IMG/VR virus record: IMGVR_UViG_3300044617_001934
Location: 1-64,000 of that record
DNA: 64,000 bases
Reading direction: 5' to 3' (one strand)
DNA from: a virus
Position 1 is the stretch's first letter. Each line of letters opens with the position of its first letter. Shown here piece after piece: positions 22,811-31,228 of this stretch. The translations under genes and the position numbers were made by a program. The notes below the pieces were generated by a model. That model had not been told where the DNA came from, ran no database searches, and was given only the letters and a program-made list of their open reading frames with translations.

Positions 22811-25039
22811 TCAAGCTGCTTTACTAACTTTGCCGTGTTCTAAATTATACCTATCATTGAACTCTATACAGAAACTACCAAACTCGGCTGATAGTTCCTT
22901 ATATACAGAGTCGTAGGACTTATGGTTTTTAGAGCATTGCAAAGATAGCTGGTGTCTGTATTTCAGATAGTTCCCATAGGTGGGGGTTTCTCCAAAAATA
23001 GCGTGGCGCTTCCAGTCTCTAGGGAATGTGACTTTATCTCCATAAAGTTCTTTGAGTGTATCTATGCCGTACATTTTTTGCATCTGCATATATGCCCAAC
23101 CAGGGGCAAAGCCTTTAGCGAGTACGCCGATTTTTAATAAATTCCGATAAACTTCACGATGAGATAAACCACCACTACTGGAAATCTCAATAAATTTGAT
23201 TCCCTCTGTTGACTGATTTTCCGCTTGTTGTCTAAGTTTCTTTAAAGCACGATCAGCAGCTTTGATAGTTTCACCATCTTGTAAAAAGTTGCGAGATAGT
23301 TTTTCAAATTCTTGAATCTCTTGCTCAGTATAAGGACTGTAAAGACTAAGAACGTCTGAAAGTTCTACCAGTTTATATGTTTGCAGTTGTAGTCTTTCAA
23401 TAGGTAAAGGATCGTTCCTGAAAACAAAACCACCAATAGCAGTTTTTAGGGAAGCTAAACACCTGTTAAGTTCTAGCAGATATTCTTGATCCTGTAATTT
23501 TAATTGATTACAAAGATTAGTAATTTTTAGATGCTGGTTTTGCAGCTTCTCCAGTAACTCATCATTGATATTAAAGTAACCTTCACTATTACCCCAATCA
23601 AGTAATTTTTGAGTAAGTTCATCTAGTTCTTCCTCAACTGTTTTTTCCTTAGCTTTTGGTAATTCCTCACCACACATATAGCAGCTTTTCATTCCCCTAC
23701 CATTAACTGCACCACAATGCTCGCAGACTTTACCATCTTTGGGAATAGGAATATTATTATCTTCTGAAATATTCCAATCTGTGATCATATCTGGTAGAGC
23801 ATCCGCAAAATACGGATTACTGCACAGATCAAAAACATTACAGTGAGTTTTACCTGTTTTTTGGGATGGTCTTAATCCTCTACCAAATATTTGGATAAAC
23901 AAAGCGTAGCCAGCCATGCTAAAGGTTCTTAGCAACACGATATTTTCAACACTTGGCTCATCAAAACCAATAGCTAAACAAGTTACTGTAAATAATAGTG
24001 CTTTACGCTCCCTGAACTTGCTAAAAGCAGCTACCCTTTCAGATAACGGTGTGCTATCACAAACTAATAGTAGCTCACGATCAATACCTGCTTCTTTCAT
24101 TTTTTCTCTAAAATAATCCATGTACTTTAGAGCGATCGCTTTCCTACCAAAAAAGAAAATAGTTTGACTATCAAAGACTGATTCTATTTGTTTACCACTA
24201 TCTAAATGACTGCTTGGATTGTGTAAGTATTCCCAAGAATCAGCAGGGTTAAACATTTTATCTAATATTGCTAATTCTTCAGCCTCACTAAAATCTGTTG
24301 ATCTTATTGCCTGTTTTTTCTCCATTACACCTAATGGGTAATAGAAATAAGGACAATTAAAACCTTGTTCAATTAGTTCTTTAGTTGTTGCAACTTGATA
24401 ATTTTTAATACCTTTGGAATATTCAGCACCATCACCACGCCAAGGAGTAGCTGTATACAAAACTAAATTACTTTCAGAATAGTATTTGTATTCTTGTAAT
24501 TTAGCTTGTAATTCACGTCTGAAATATGTTAAATGCGACTCATCCAAGTGAATGATTTTAAAAGGTATTTCAGGAATACCTCTTGATTCAATTGTCTGAG
24601 CCATAGCCACAACTACTTTGATAGTTGAATAATCTTTTGTAGTCGGTTTACCCCCAGCATAATAAGCTATCTCTGGTTTAGGAAACTTTGTTTTACAGTA
24701 ATGTTCATAGAGTTCTCTTACTGATTGTATAAATGGACTTTTGCCTTCTGGATCTTGAGCAATAACCATTTCATACATCTTTTTAGTCCCTCTAAAACCT
24801 CTACAAATTAGAGTGGTGACAAACTGATCTAACAAAGAAGTGTATGGAACAATAATCAGACTATTAAAATTATTTTCATGCAGAAGCCAGCAAATTTGAG
24901 CAGCAATCACGGTTTTACCAGCACCACAACCAGCTACTAAGTTAACTGCTTTTTCTGGCATCTGACCCCAAAAAACCTCAGAGCAATGATCAATCGCTTT
25001 TTCTTGATATGGTCTTGGTGAAATTGTTAGTTGTTTCAT
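22811..25039 (-). CDS. SF2 DNA helicase with zinc ribbon, 742 aa
   Basis: The motifs are in order: Walker A GCGAGKT (37-43), DESH (166-169), TATPWRG (196-202), a C-terminal helicase segment with Q-I-F-G-R-G-L-R (383-390), then a four-Cys ribbon (Cys439, Cys442, Cys453, Cys456). This is the type III restriction/UvsW-like SF2 family. A 280-residue helical C-terminus is unassigned. It probably unwinds or remodels DNA during replication or recombination. Its start overlaps the stop of the DUF3850 gene by 4 bp. Confidence 0.85.
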   Translation of the reverse strand: MKQLTISPRPYQEKAIDHCSEVFWGQMPEKAVNLVAGCGAGKTVIAAQICWLLHENNFNSLIIVPYTSLLDQFVTTLICRGFRGTKKMYEMVIAQDPEGKSPFIQSVRELYEHYCKTKFPKPEIAYYAGGKPTTKDYSTIKVVVAMAQTIESRGIPEIPFKIIHLDESHLTYFRRELQAKLQEYKYYSESNLVLYTATPWRGDGAEYSKGIKNYQVATTKELIEQGFNCPYFYYPLGVMEKKQAIRSTDFSEAEELAILDKMFNPADSWEYLHNPSSHLDSGKQIESVFDSQTIFFFGRKAIALKYMDYFREKMKEAGIDRELLLVCDSTPLSERVAAFSKFRERKALLFTVTCLAIGFDEPSVENIVLLRTFSMAGYALFIQIFGRGLRPSQKTGKTHCNVFDLCSNPYFADALPDMITDWNISEDNNIPIPKDGKVCEHCGAVNGRGMKSCYMCGEELPKAKEKTVEEELDELTQKLLDWGNSEGYFNINDELLEKLQNQHLKITNLCNQLKLQDQEYLLELNRCLASLKTAIGGFVFRNDPLPIERLQLQTYKLVELSDVLSLYSPYTEQEIQEFEKLSRNFLQDGETIKAADRALKKLRQQAENQSTEGIKFIEISSSGGLSHREVYRNLLKIGVLAKGFAPGWAYMQMQKMYGIDTLKELYGDKVTFPRDWKRHAIFGETPTYGNYLKYRHQLSLQCSKNHKSYDSVYKELSAEFGSFCIEFNDRYNLEHGKVSKAA

Positions 25040-25308
25040 TTTTTCATTCCTAAAATTACATAATCTTTATCTAATCCAAACTGACCACCTTCTAAAATGT
25101 AGGTAATAGTTCTTTGACAAGTTCTGCCAGTTGGTAAGTAATGTTTTAATCCAGCAATTATCAAGGGTTTATTTTCATCAACTTCTATCAAATTGAGAAT
25201 ATCCCCAATTTTATAATTACGATCATTCTTCCTTAATTCAAAAGTTTTATTTCCTGCTAAAACTTCTGTGAAATAGCAAGACCAGGTTTTTAAATCATGG
25301 GTTATCAT
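25036..25308 (-). CDS. DUF3850 (ASCH-like) protein, 90 aa
   Basis: H-D-L-K-T-W-S-C-Y-F near the start, G-N-K-T-F-E-L-R-K-N-D-R, then the late I-T-Y-I-L-E-G-G pattern match DUF3850, a small family related to ASCH/PUA RNA-binding domains and common in phages. It is coupled to the helicase gene by a 4-bp overlap. Confidence 0.8.
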   Translation of the reverse strand: MITHDLKTWSCYFTEVLAGNKTFELRKNDRNYKIGDILNLIEVDENKPLIIAGLKHYLPTGRTCQRTITYILEGGQFGLDKDYVILGMKK

Positions 25309-25319
25309 TTTATTTTCTC

Positions 25320-26735
25320 CTAAAAAACATTAATTCTATATCTCGCACGGCTATCAGCTACAAAATTAGTCCGGTTTCTTGCATCAAAATCACGCTTATT
25401 ACAAGAGATGTCAGTCCAATTTTTGTAGATGGTATCTACTGATTGTCCTTGAGATCCATACCCAGTGATCGCATAGCAATACCTTACTGGGTCTATTAAT
25501 TGTTCAAATTTAGTCAGTCTAGTTAATGCCTTAAACCACTCAGAAGACCTATAACCATACTCTTCACTAGCTTTCTTAATACCATCTCGTAATTTATCCT
25601 GCTTATCCTGAAAAGCTATCCGTTGATCCTTGTCTATCAAATTGATTGAATTTTTTAAGCCTCTTTCCTCATCAGGATCAGCAACTACAGTCTCCCAAAT
25701 TTTCCACTCTTGATCATCAGAATCTAAAACTGTTTTAAATCTGGAAGAGTAAACAACTAATTGAGTTGCCGTAGGGTAAATGATGACATCCTTACCTCTA
25801 CCATCGGAGCGTTTAACAGAACCAGTTGTTACTAACAATTCTCCGGGTGTTACTGATTCTAGATCACCATAGGGAATTACAAGATTACGGACGATGTTAT
25901 TGATTCTATCAACTTCTTTATTACGCCAACAAATGCACCTTGTATAATCCCACTTTTGGGTTAGGATCATCCTCTCCACTTGCCTAGCAAAACTTTCTAT
26001 TCCTGATTTTTCATCATATACAAAATAACCATGTCCATAATCGTTTTCAGGTACAGAATTAGAAAATTCTGCCAAAGGATTAAAATGTTTGTCTTTACTT
26101 TTAACAGCCTCTAAACTTGCAGATATTACTTTATAAATAAAACTATCTTCAGAATATCTTTCAGTTTTGGTTAACTCTCTAAAGTTGTTGCCGACTAAAT
26201 CTAGAGCATGAATCTTTTTTTCGCCTACTGGTGCTAATTGCCATTGATCCATCAAAACTAAAATTTTTGCACCATACCTAATCTCTGAATCTAATGACTC
26301 CCAGTTACTTTTTCCTACCATTGATCCCTCATCAACAATTACTAGATCATAAGATGATAGTGGTTTTTCTCTATCCTCAAAAATATCCCTATCCTTCTCA
26401 CCGCCGACTATAAACTGTTGATGTCCATTAGCATCAATAACAGGAGCTAGACCCAAAGCACTAGCAATAGTCTGGATATTTTTACTTCGCCCATCAAACG
26501 CTTTTTTTAAAGTCTTACAAGCTGAGTTTATAGGCGCTAATATACCGACTTTCTTAACTACACCCTCACGCATAAGACGATCTACAGCGTACTTAGCTGT
26601 AAATGTCTTACCAGTACCCGCAGTACCATAACCACCTATAAAACGATTCTGTTGTCTCATAGCTGACAAAATAAAATCAACCATGCCCTGCTGCTGACTA
26701 TTCAGCCTGACACCACGATCAGATGCAACAACCAT
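25320..26735 (-). CDS. RecD/Dda-like SF1 helicase, 471 aa
   Basis: Walker A GTAGTGKT (37-44), the DEGS Walker B (LVIVDEGSM, Asp135/Glu136) and the C-terminal motif Y-A-I-T-G-Y-G-S-Q-G-Q-S-V-D (about 421-434) define an SF1B helicase of the RecD2/Dda/Pif1 group. It is a single-domain size, like phage T4 Dda. Likely 5'-to-3' unwinding in replication or recombination. First gene of the helicase-DUF3850-helicase operon. Its promoter overlaps that of the divergent 873-aa gene. Confidence 0.85.
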   Translation of the reverse strand: MVVASDRGVRLNSQQQGMVDFILSAMRQQNRFIGGYGTAGTGKTFTAKYAVDRLMREGVVKKVGILAPINSACKTLKKAFDGRSKNIQTIASALGLAPVIDANGHQQFIVGGEKDRDIFEDREKPLSSYDLVIVDEGSMVGKSNWESLDSEIRYGAKILVLMDQWQLAPVGEKKIHALDLVGNNFRELTKTERYSEDSFIYKVISASLEAVKSKDKHFNPLAEFSNSVPENDYGHGYFVYDEKSGIESFARQVERMILTQKWDYTRCICWRNKEVDRINNIVRNLVIPYGDLESVTPGELLVTTGSVKRSDGRGKDVIIYPTATQLVVYSSRFKTVLDSDDQEWKIWETVVADPDEERGLKNSINLIDKDQRIAFQDKQDKLRDGIKKASEEYGYRSSEWFKALTRLTKFEQLIDPVRYCYAITGYGSQGQSVDTIYKNWTDISCNKRDFDARNRTNFVADSRARYRINVF

Positions 26736-26769
26736 CCCACACGCTCCTTAAAATATTTTGTGTATTCTA

Positions 26770-26810
26770 TTGACTTTTACAGTATAACAGGAGTATGATA
26801 ATATAGTCAA
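26770..26810. promoter_or_regulatory. Overlapping divergent promoters
   Basis: Plus strand: TTGACT (26770-26775), 18 bp, TATGAT (26794-26799). Minus strand: TTGACT (26805-26810), 18 bp, TATACT (26781-26786). The two cores interlock, so they may compete. Confidence 0.6.
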
Positions 26811-26833
26811 GGATAGAATAGGACAAATATTTT

Positions 26834-29455
26834 ATGGCATTCCAAGAGTTTATCAACAATAAAATTTCTGAGAAAGCAGCTATAGAAGCAGCTTTACTCC
26901 GTGTTACAGGAGAAATACAAGCAGCAACAACGGCAGCACCAGCCGTTGATCGGGTAGTTGGGGAAATATCTGCTTTGATGCAGATATTACAGACTGTTCC
27001 ACAGTCTGTTGTAAGTGCTGCAAAATCGGCTATCCAGGAAAGCTGTGGTGATATTTTTGCGCAACCTAAAGAGGTGGTGACTTTAGCTATTCCAAGATTT
27101 GTTACAGAAGTCGAGGCTACACCTGTAACTGCTGATATGGTAGGTATAACCAGTGATACTGTAGAAGCTAATGAGATTGTACCTCTTACCAGCATATCTG
27201 AGACTGACACTAATACGAAAACAACAGAATCAGAACAAACCAATGGTAAGCGAACTCGTAGGACTCAAGCTGGGTTTGGCAGGAAAGTCCAAGAATGGAA
27301 CAAACAGCTAGATAATATCAATGCAGACAACTACGAAGAAATCATACTCTCTGTGGATGATGATTACAAATTCTGGACGGCTGATAAAAAGTTTCTCAAC
27401 TCGGATGTAGAGAAGAGATTAGAAGAACTAGTTGCTTACTGGTCTAATTTTGAGGTCAGCACTAATAAATATGATGTGGCAACAATCTCAGAAGAAACGA
27501 CAGAAGCTTCTGAAGATTTATCTAGCTTTAAAGTCGCTGATCAACCTACGGAGATTGGCAAAATTGAGGAAACGGAAGAAACAGAAGACTTATCTAGTTT
27601 TGAAGTTGAGGAAACAGAAAATAATCCAGAAGCAAAAGCTACCACTAATGATATTACTGAACCTTTTGATATTTTAGCGTGTTCGCCAAACTCACAAAAT
27701 TCTAATTGCCCAAGCATTATCAAAAGTGATCAAATAGATAGTTGGATCTCTAGTTTAGAGGGGGATGAGGAGTTAAATAAAGCTAAAGAAGAGGAAGAAA
27801 TAGCCAAGTTTTGGGAGCAAGCAGATACTTGGTTTGCTGAGTTAGATAGTTATGATACTAAGAATGCTGAATTAGTACAGAGTGAAAAAATTGATGACAT
27901 TCTTAGTAAAATCACCAAAATTGAATATGAATATAAATCTGCTTGGAGAGAACTGAAGATATCCTGTCCGCCTTTAGAAAGAAAATTGAAAGAAGCTAGA
28001 GATTATTGGGAGTCTGTACGTGCAAATCTTCCTCTAACGATAGCTACTGAAGACTTATCTAACTCCGAAGTTGAGGAAACAAAGGAATCAGATCACTTAC
28101 AGCAATTTTTAGATCGTTTCAATAGTAATTTAAGTGAATCAGGATTAGCTGATTTACAGGAAGAAATCAGACAATTTTATGGTAGTCCCAGCAAAGTACC
28201 TCAAGAATTATTGGATGCCAATGAAGTAGCCTGGCAACGACTAAATGATGACAGTGAGTCAATTGATGATAGTGGTTCTGATGTTTCTGACAGTTCTAAC
28301 AATGATGACTCAGAAGAATTAGAGATTTATGATGGTGATGTGCCAGAAGAGGAGGAATTAAAGACAGATGAAATCGAGATTGACACTAACTCTGATCAGG
28401 ACCTAGAAAGAATCTGTGATCTAATTGAAGAATTAGACCAGCAAGAAGTAGACACAGTACAAATAAACAAAGAATGGCAACAAGCTATTTTAAATTGTGC
28501 TACTTTGGATGATCTTCAAAACTGGGATAAGTTCATAGCCGACACAATATCTAAAGAACCCGATAGTGTTGAACCTGAAACCTTCACGGCTTTAGAAACT
28601 GCAAGAGCAAAATTAGAAGCTGAAATTTTAATTGTTGATTGGACAAGCCGTGCTGAATTTGCCTTTGACAATAGTGAACTAACAAAAATTTATGAGGAAA
28701 TCAGAGATTTTAACACCAGATATCCTGATAAGTTCGTTTACACCACAGAGTTACACAATACTTTAGAACTAGCAAAAAAACGTCTCCCTGCTCCTGTAGC
28801 AACCATAGAACCAACAGAATCAGAAGTTAATGCTGCTAAAGCTGATATTAGCAACGGTTGGGGAAATATTGAGACTGGGAAAGCTGAGGAAACTAAACCT
28901 GAAACCATTACACCTGTAGCTGAGGAAACTAAAACAGAACCAGCAGCGCAAACACCAGTTAAACGATCTAAGTTTGGTGGTATTAAGGCTAATGTTGTGA
29001 GAAAAGAAACTGTAGAAGCTACTGCTGAAAGTGAGGCAAACAATGAAGGTTTCAGCATCTCTAATATTAACACTGGTGATGAGTTTGTTTTTCAAACTCT
29101 AGAGGGTGGAAGTGAAAGACATAAACGGTTTGATGACAGATATATCTTAGATCCGGGGACTAAGCTATATGAGCCAGCCACAGGTCATGTTTTTGAAGTA
29201 GTAACCTGGGAAGAAATCAGAGCTAAAAGTCCTTTAATAGCTGAGAATCCCGGTAAATTACCTTTAGTTGCTAGGCACTTCTCTAATAATCCTTACCCAA
29301 AAGTTGCTGACAGGACTCAGGATTATGTGGTAGTTGATGAAACTCTAGCTAACAAGTTTATTACACAGTTTCAGCAAAATATTGAGGAATTAAAGAACCA
29401 AGTAGCTGAGTCAGCTAAAAATGGTAATCCCTCAGTGTTTTCAATAGGTGCTTAA
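26834..29455 (+). CDS. Large acidic repeat-containing protein, 873 aa
   Basis: Family not recognised. It is very rich in Glu, Asp, Thr and Ser. A short motif is repeated at least three times in the middle: SEDLSSFKV, TEDLSSFEVEETE and TEDLSNSEVEETKE. The last 160 residues look folded (DEFVFQTLEGGSERHKRF onward). The N-terminus (about 100 residues) is Ala-rich and helical. No membrane segment is seen. It may be a disordered scaffold or DNA-mimic-like protein, or a virion-linked protein. Function unknown. Confidence 0.65.
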   Translation: MAFQEFINNKISEKAAIEAALLRVTGEIQAATTAAPAVDRVVGEISALMQILQTVPQSVVSAAKSAIQESCGDIFAQPKEVVTLAIPRFVTEVEATPVTADMVGITSDTVEANEIVPLTSISETDTNTKTTESEQTNGKRTRRTQAGFGRKVQEWNKQLDNINADNYEEIILSVDDDYKFWTADKKFLNSDVEKRLEELVAYWSNFEVSTNKYDVATISEETTEASEDLSSFKVADQPTEIGKIEETEETEDLSSFEVEETENNPEAKATTNDITEPFDILACSPNSQNSNCPSIIKSDQIDSWISSLEGDEELNKAKEEEEIAKFWEQADTWFAELDSYDTKNAELVQSEKIDDILSKITKIEYEYKSAWRELKISCPPLERKLKEARDYWESVRANLPLTIATEDLSNSEVEETKESDHLQQFLDRFNSNLSESGLADLQEEIRQFYGSPSKVPQELLDANEVAWQRLNDDSESIDDSGSDVSDSSNNDDSEELEIYDGDVPEEEELKTDEIEIDTNSDQDLERICDLIEELDQQEVDTVQINKEWQQAILNCATLDDLQNWDKFIADTISKEPDSVEPETFTALETARAKLEAEILIVDWTSRAEFAFDNSELTKIYEEIRDFNTRYPDKFVYTTELHNTLELAKKRLPAPVATIEPTESEVNAAKADISNGWGNIETGKAEETKPETITPVAEETKTEPAAQTPVKRSKFGGIKANVVRKETVEATAESEANNEGFSISNINTGDEFVFQTLEGGSERHKRFDDRYILDPGTKLYEPATGHVFEVVTWEEIRAKSPLIAENPGKLPLVARHFSNNPYPKVADRTQDYVVVDETLANKFITQFQQNIEELKNQVAESAKNGNPSVFSIGA

Positions 29456-29488
29456 TGAAATAAGTACAAGCATCTAACACAAACAATT

Positions 29489-29532
29489 ATTCACTAAAAG
29501 TATTGTATTAATCTTATAAACTTTTAGTGAAT
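29489..29532. repeat. Perfect 13-bp inverted repeat
   Basis: ATTCACTAAAAGT (29489-29501) and ACTTTTAGTGAAT (29520-29532). It lies between the 873-aa and 171-aa genes, about 40 bp before the next start. It may be an operator or a terminator without a T-run. Confidence 0.6.
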
Positions 29533-29570
29533 AGGTGATAAAATAACATAAGTAAAACAAAGGAAAAAAG

Positions 29571-30086
29571 ATGAACAACCATTATGGTATTCCTCAAACT
29601 AGAGACAGAAGTTATGGTGTTGCAGCTTGTTTGACTTATTGGGTTTTTAAGTGTCGCGACAGGAAAAAAAGCCCAGCGATGGGAACTAAGACATGGACTT
29701 ATTTGGAGTCCTCTATCAGAAATTGTGCAGAAATAAGCACAACTTTAGAAGATTATTTACAGAAACTTTGTGATAAGTTGTTATCCCAATTACGCCCTGT
29801 TGAACTAACTAAAATCATTAATCCTACGCAACGGATTTTAAGGGTTAATGAAGACGCTACAGAGATCAAAGAACTTCCCATAGATCAACAATTAATATTT
29901 ATGGGTTGGTTGGACTTACTGGACGATATTAGGCAGGATGGTTTTACCGAGTGGGATATTTTAGAACTACTTAGAACCAAAGCGGGAATTATTCAAGTTC
30001 TATGCAGATTACGCTTTGAAGAGGATAGAGCTTTAGGTGCAGATGAACCAGAAGAATTTATAGAAGTTGAGGCGACAAATGTTTGA
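29571..30086 (+). CDS. Hypothetical helical protein, 171 aa
   Basis: Family not recognised. It is mostly helical with a basic, Cys-bearing N-terminal segment (FKCRDRKKS) and an acidic C-terminus (EEDRALGADEPEEF). The AAAACAAAGGAAAAAAG leader precedes the ATG. The next gene, a broken RAMP-like sequence, starts within its 3' end (8-bp overlap), so the two were co-expressed. The helical character would suit a small-subunit partner, but that is only context. Confidence 0.6.
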   Translation: MNNHYGIPQTRDRSYGVAACLTYWVFKCRDRKKSPAMGTKTWTYLESSIRNCAEISTTLEDYLQKLCDKLLSQLRPVELTKIINPTQRILRVNEDATEIKELPIDQQLIFMGWLDLLDDIRQDGFTEWDILELLRTKAGIIQVLCRLRFEEDRALGADEPEEFIEVEATNV

Positions 30087-30249
30087 AAATTACGATATTT
30101 TTGACAGAGAAAGATTGACACTACACTGTGTTATAACAACCCAGTCACCATTAAGTCATATTGGTGAAGTCTCTGGTAATGTTAGCAATTTAAAAACTTT
30201 AAAGTTGTTAGATTTTGAAGATCAGCCCATATTATTCCTTGGGCATTAG
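30079..30249 (+). pseudogene. Truncated RAMP (Cas7-like) N-terminal fragment
   Basis: ATG 30079 has GAGG 6 bases upstream. The 56 residues (MFENYDIFDRERLTLHCVI...) carry a first beta strand, then T-Q-S-P-L-S-H-I-G-E and a N-x-S-N-L-K-T loop, the layout of the N-terminus of RAMP/Cas7 proteins. Intact family members exceed 200 residues; here the frame stops at 30247 and the downstream DNA is open in another frame. No Cas gene or CRISPR array is seen nearby. The family assignment is by eye and needs a profile search. Confidence 0.4.
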
Positions 30250-30266
30250 AAGCCCAATCTAAAGAT

Positions 30267-30509
30267 GTGTTCCCTATACAGTTTGAACTAGATACCATTT
30301 ATATAGATCGTCGGTTTAAGGAATTTTTAGCAATTTATGAACAGTTGTTAAAACTTGAGTTTAGTAAGACTGAAATTGATAGTGGTGATTACAGAAGTGA
30401 TAGGTTAATGAAAGTTTTTGATCAGTATTGGGATTTGGAAGAAAAAATAAAAATAATCAGAGGAACTAGATTAATGCAGCTAATTAGTTATGTTGCATTA
30501 AGTAAATAA
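30267..30509 (+). pseudogene. Helical C-terminal fragment, 80 aa
   Basis: It is open from just after TGA 30216 in the frame +1 to the RAMP-like fragment; GTG 30267 is the first start-like codon, without a clear ribosome site. It is a charged helical sequence (FKEFLAIYEQLLKLEF). The two fragments probably derive from one or two longer genes joined by deletion or a frameshift near 30215-30245. It could also be a separate small gene. Confidence 0.4.
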
Positions 30510-30514
30510 TACAA

Positions 30515-30553
30515 AAACCCTGATAACTTAACTGCTATCAGGGTTTCGCTTTT
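30515..30553 (+). terminator. Rho-independent terminator
   Basis: Stem AAACCCTGATA (30515-30525) and TATCAGGGTTT (30536-30546), followed by CGCTTTTT. Confidence 0.75.
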
Positions 30554-30699
30554 TAATCTTCTAACAAATCAAATTGTTCAAATAGATCGTCAGCGCGATC
30601 GCTTTTAGATTCTATCTTTTCCGGTTCTGTTTCCGTTGCACGTCGGGCAACATAAAACTGATTGCTTATTAGGTCAAATCCTATTCTGTGTGGCTTCAT
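30553..30699 (-). CDS. Small hypothetical protein, 48 aa
   Basis: It reads MKPHRIGFDLISNQFYVARR and ends in an acidic helix (DDLFEQFDLLED). GGA lies 9 bases before the ATG, overlapping the upstream stop. It contains a HIP1 site. Second gene of a small operon. The acidic tail hints at a protein-protein contact. Confidence 0.5.
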   Translation of the reverse strand: MKPHRIGFDLISNQFYVARRATETEPEKIESKSDRADDLFEQFDLLED

Positions 30700-30702
30700 T
30701 AT

Positions 30703-30888
30703 TTATCGTCCTGGTACAAAGTTGATAGCTAGTTGGTTGATTATTGTGTACGCTTCATCAGGTAAGCCATAAGTTAAGTCATCTAACTCTAAACCTGATT
30801 CTATTGCTTCACCAATCCATCTGGCATTATCAAAACCACCAAGGATAGATGCGTTAGTTGTGCAAACGTCAATAGGAGAACGTTTCAT
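30703..30888 (-). CDS. Small hypothetical protein, 61 aa
   Basis: Family not recognised. The ATG follows the leader signature AAAACAAAGGTAAAACAG directly. Small alpha/beta protein (MKRSPIDVCTTNASILGG). First gene of a two-gene operon. Confidence 0.6.
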   Translation of the reverse strand: MKRSPIDVCTTNASILGGFDNARWIGEAIESGLELDDLTYGLPDEAYTIINQLAINFVPGR

Positions 30889-30989
30889 CTGTTTTACCTT
30901 TGTTTTATGTCTCTATGTTTTGAATGATAAAATAGATAAAATGAAAATTCAATAGTTAGAAATGCTTAATTTAATCTGGTAAGTTTGCA

Positions 30990-31039
30990 ATAAATTTAGT
31001 GATCAGCTTAGACCATAAATTTAGTGATCAGCTTAGACC
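30990..31039 (+). repeat. Perfect 25-bp tandem duplication
   Basis: The 25-bp unit ATAAATTTAGTGATCAGCTT plus AGACC occurs at 30990-31014 and again at 31015-31039 without a gap. It contains TGATCA. It lies in the gap between divergent genes and may be a duplicated operator. Confidence 0.9.
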
Positions 31040-31228
31040 GTGTGGTTTTCTGCTGTTTTGCATATTTTATTAGCTTGGTTAGTTGTTCCTCAGTTAACCG
31101 GACTCTCAAGATTGCTGTTTTGTTGGGCATGGGAATATTTTATTGATTTTGTGGTTACAATTCTAGTATATTATGGTATGATAGATAAAACAAGAGAAAA
31201 CAGAGGTAAAACAGAAATATGGCTGTAA
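31040..31228 (+). CDS. Possible small membrane protein, 62 aa
   Basis: Open from GTG 31040 with two hydrophobic segments (VLHILLAWLVV and DFVVTILVYYG). There is no good ribosome site, and the frame overlaps the likely promoter (TTGATT-18-TATATT, about 31144-31173) and start of the GIY-YIG gene. It may simply be an AT-rich open frame. Confidence 0.25.
   Translation: MWFSAVLHILLAWLVVPQLTGLSRLLFCWAWEYFIDFVVTILVYYGMIDKTRENRGKTEIWL

Noticed and set aside
26767-27243. 158-codon minus-strand frame
   Set aside because: It is antisense to the strong acidic gene and overlaps its promoter. The same applies to the frames at 28738-29095.
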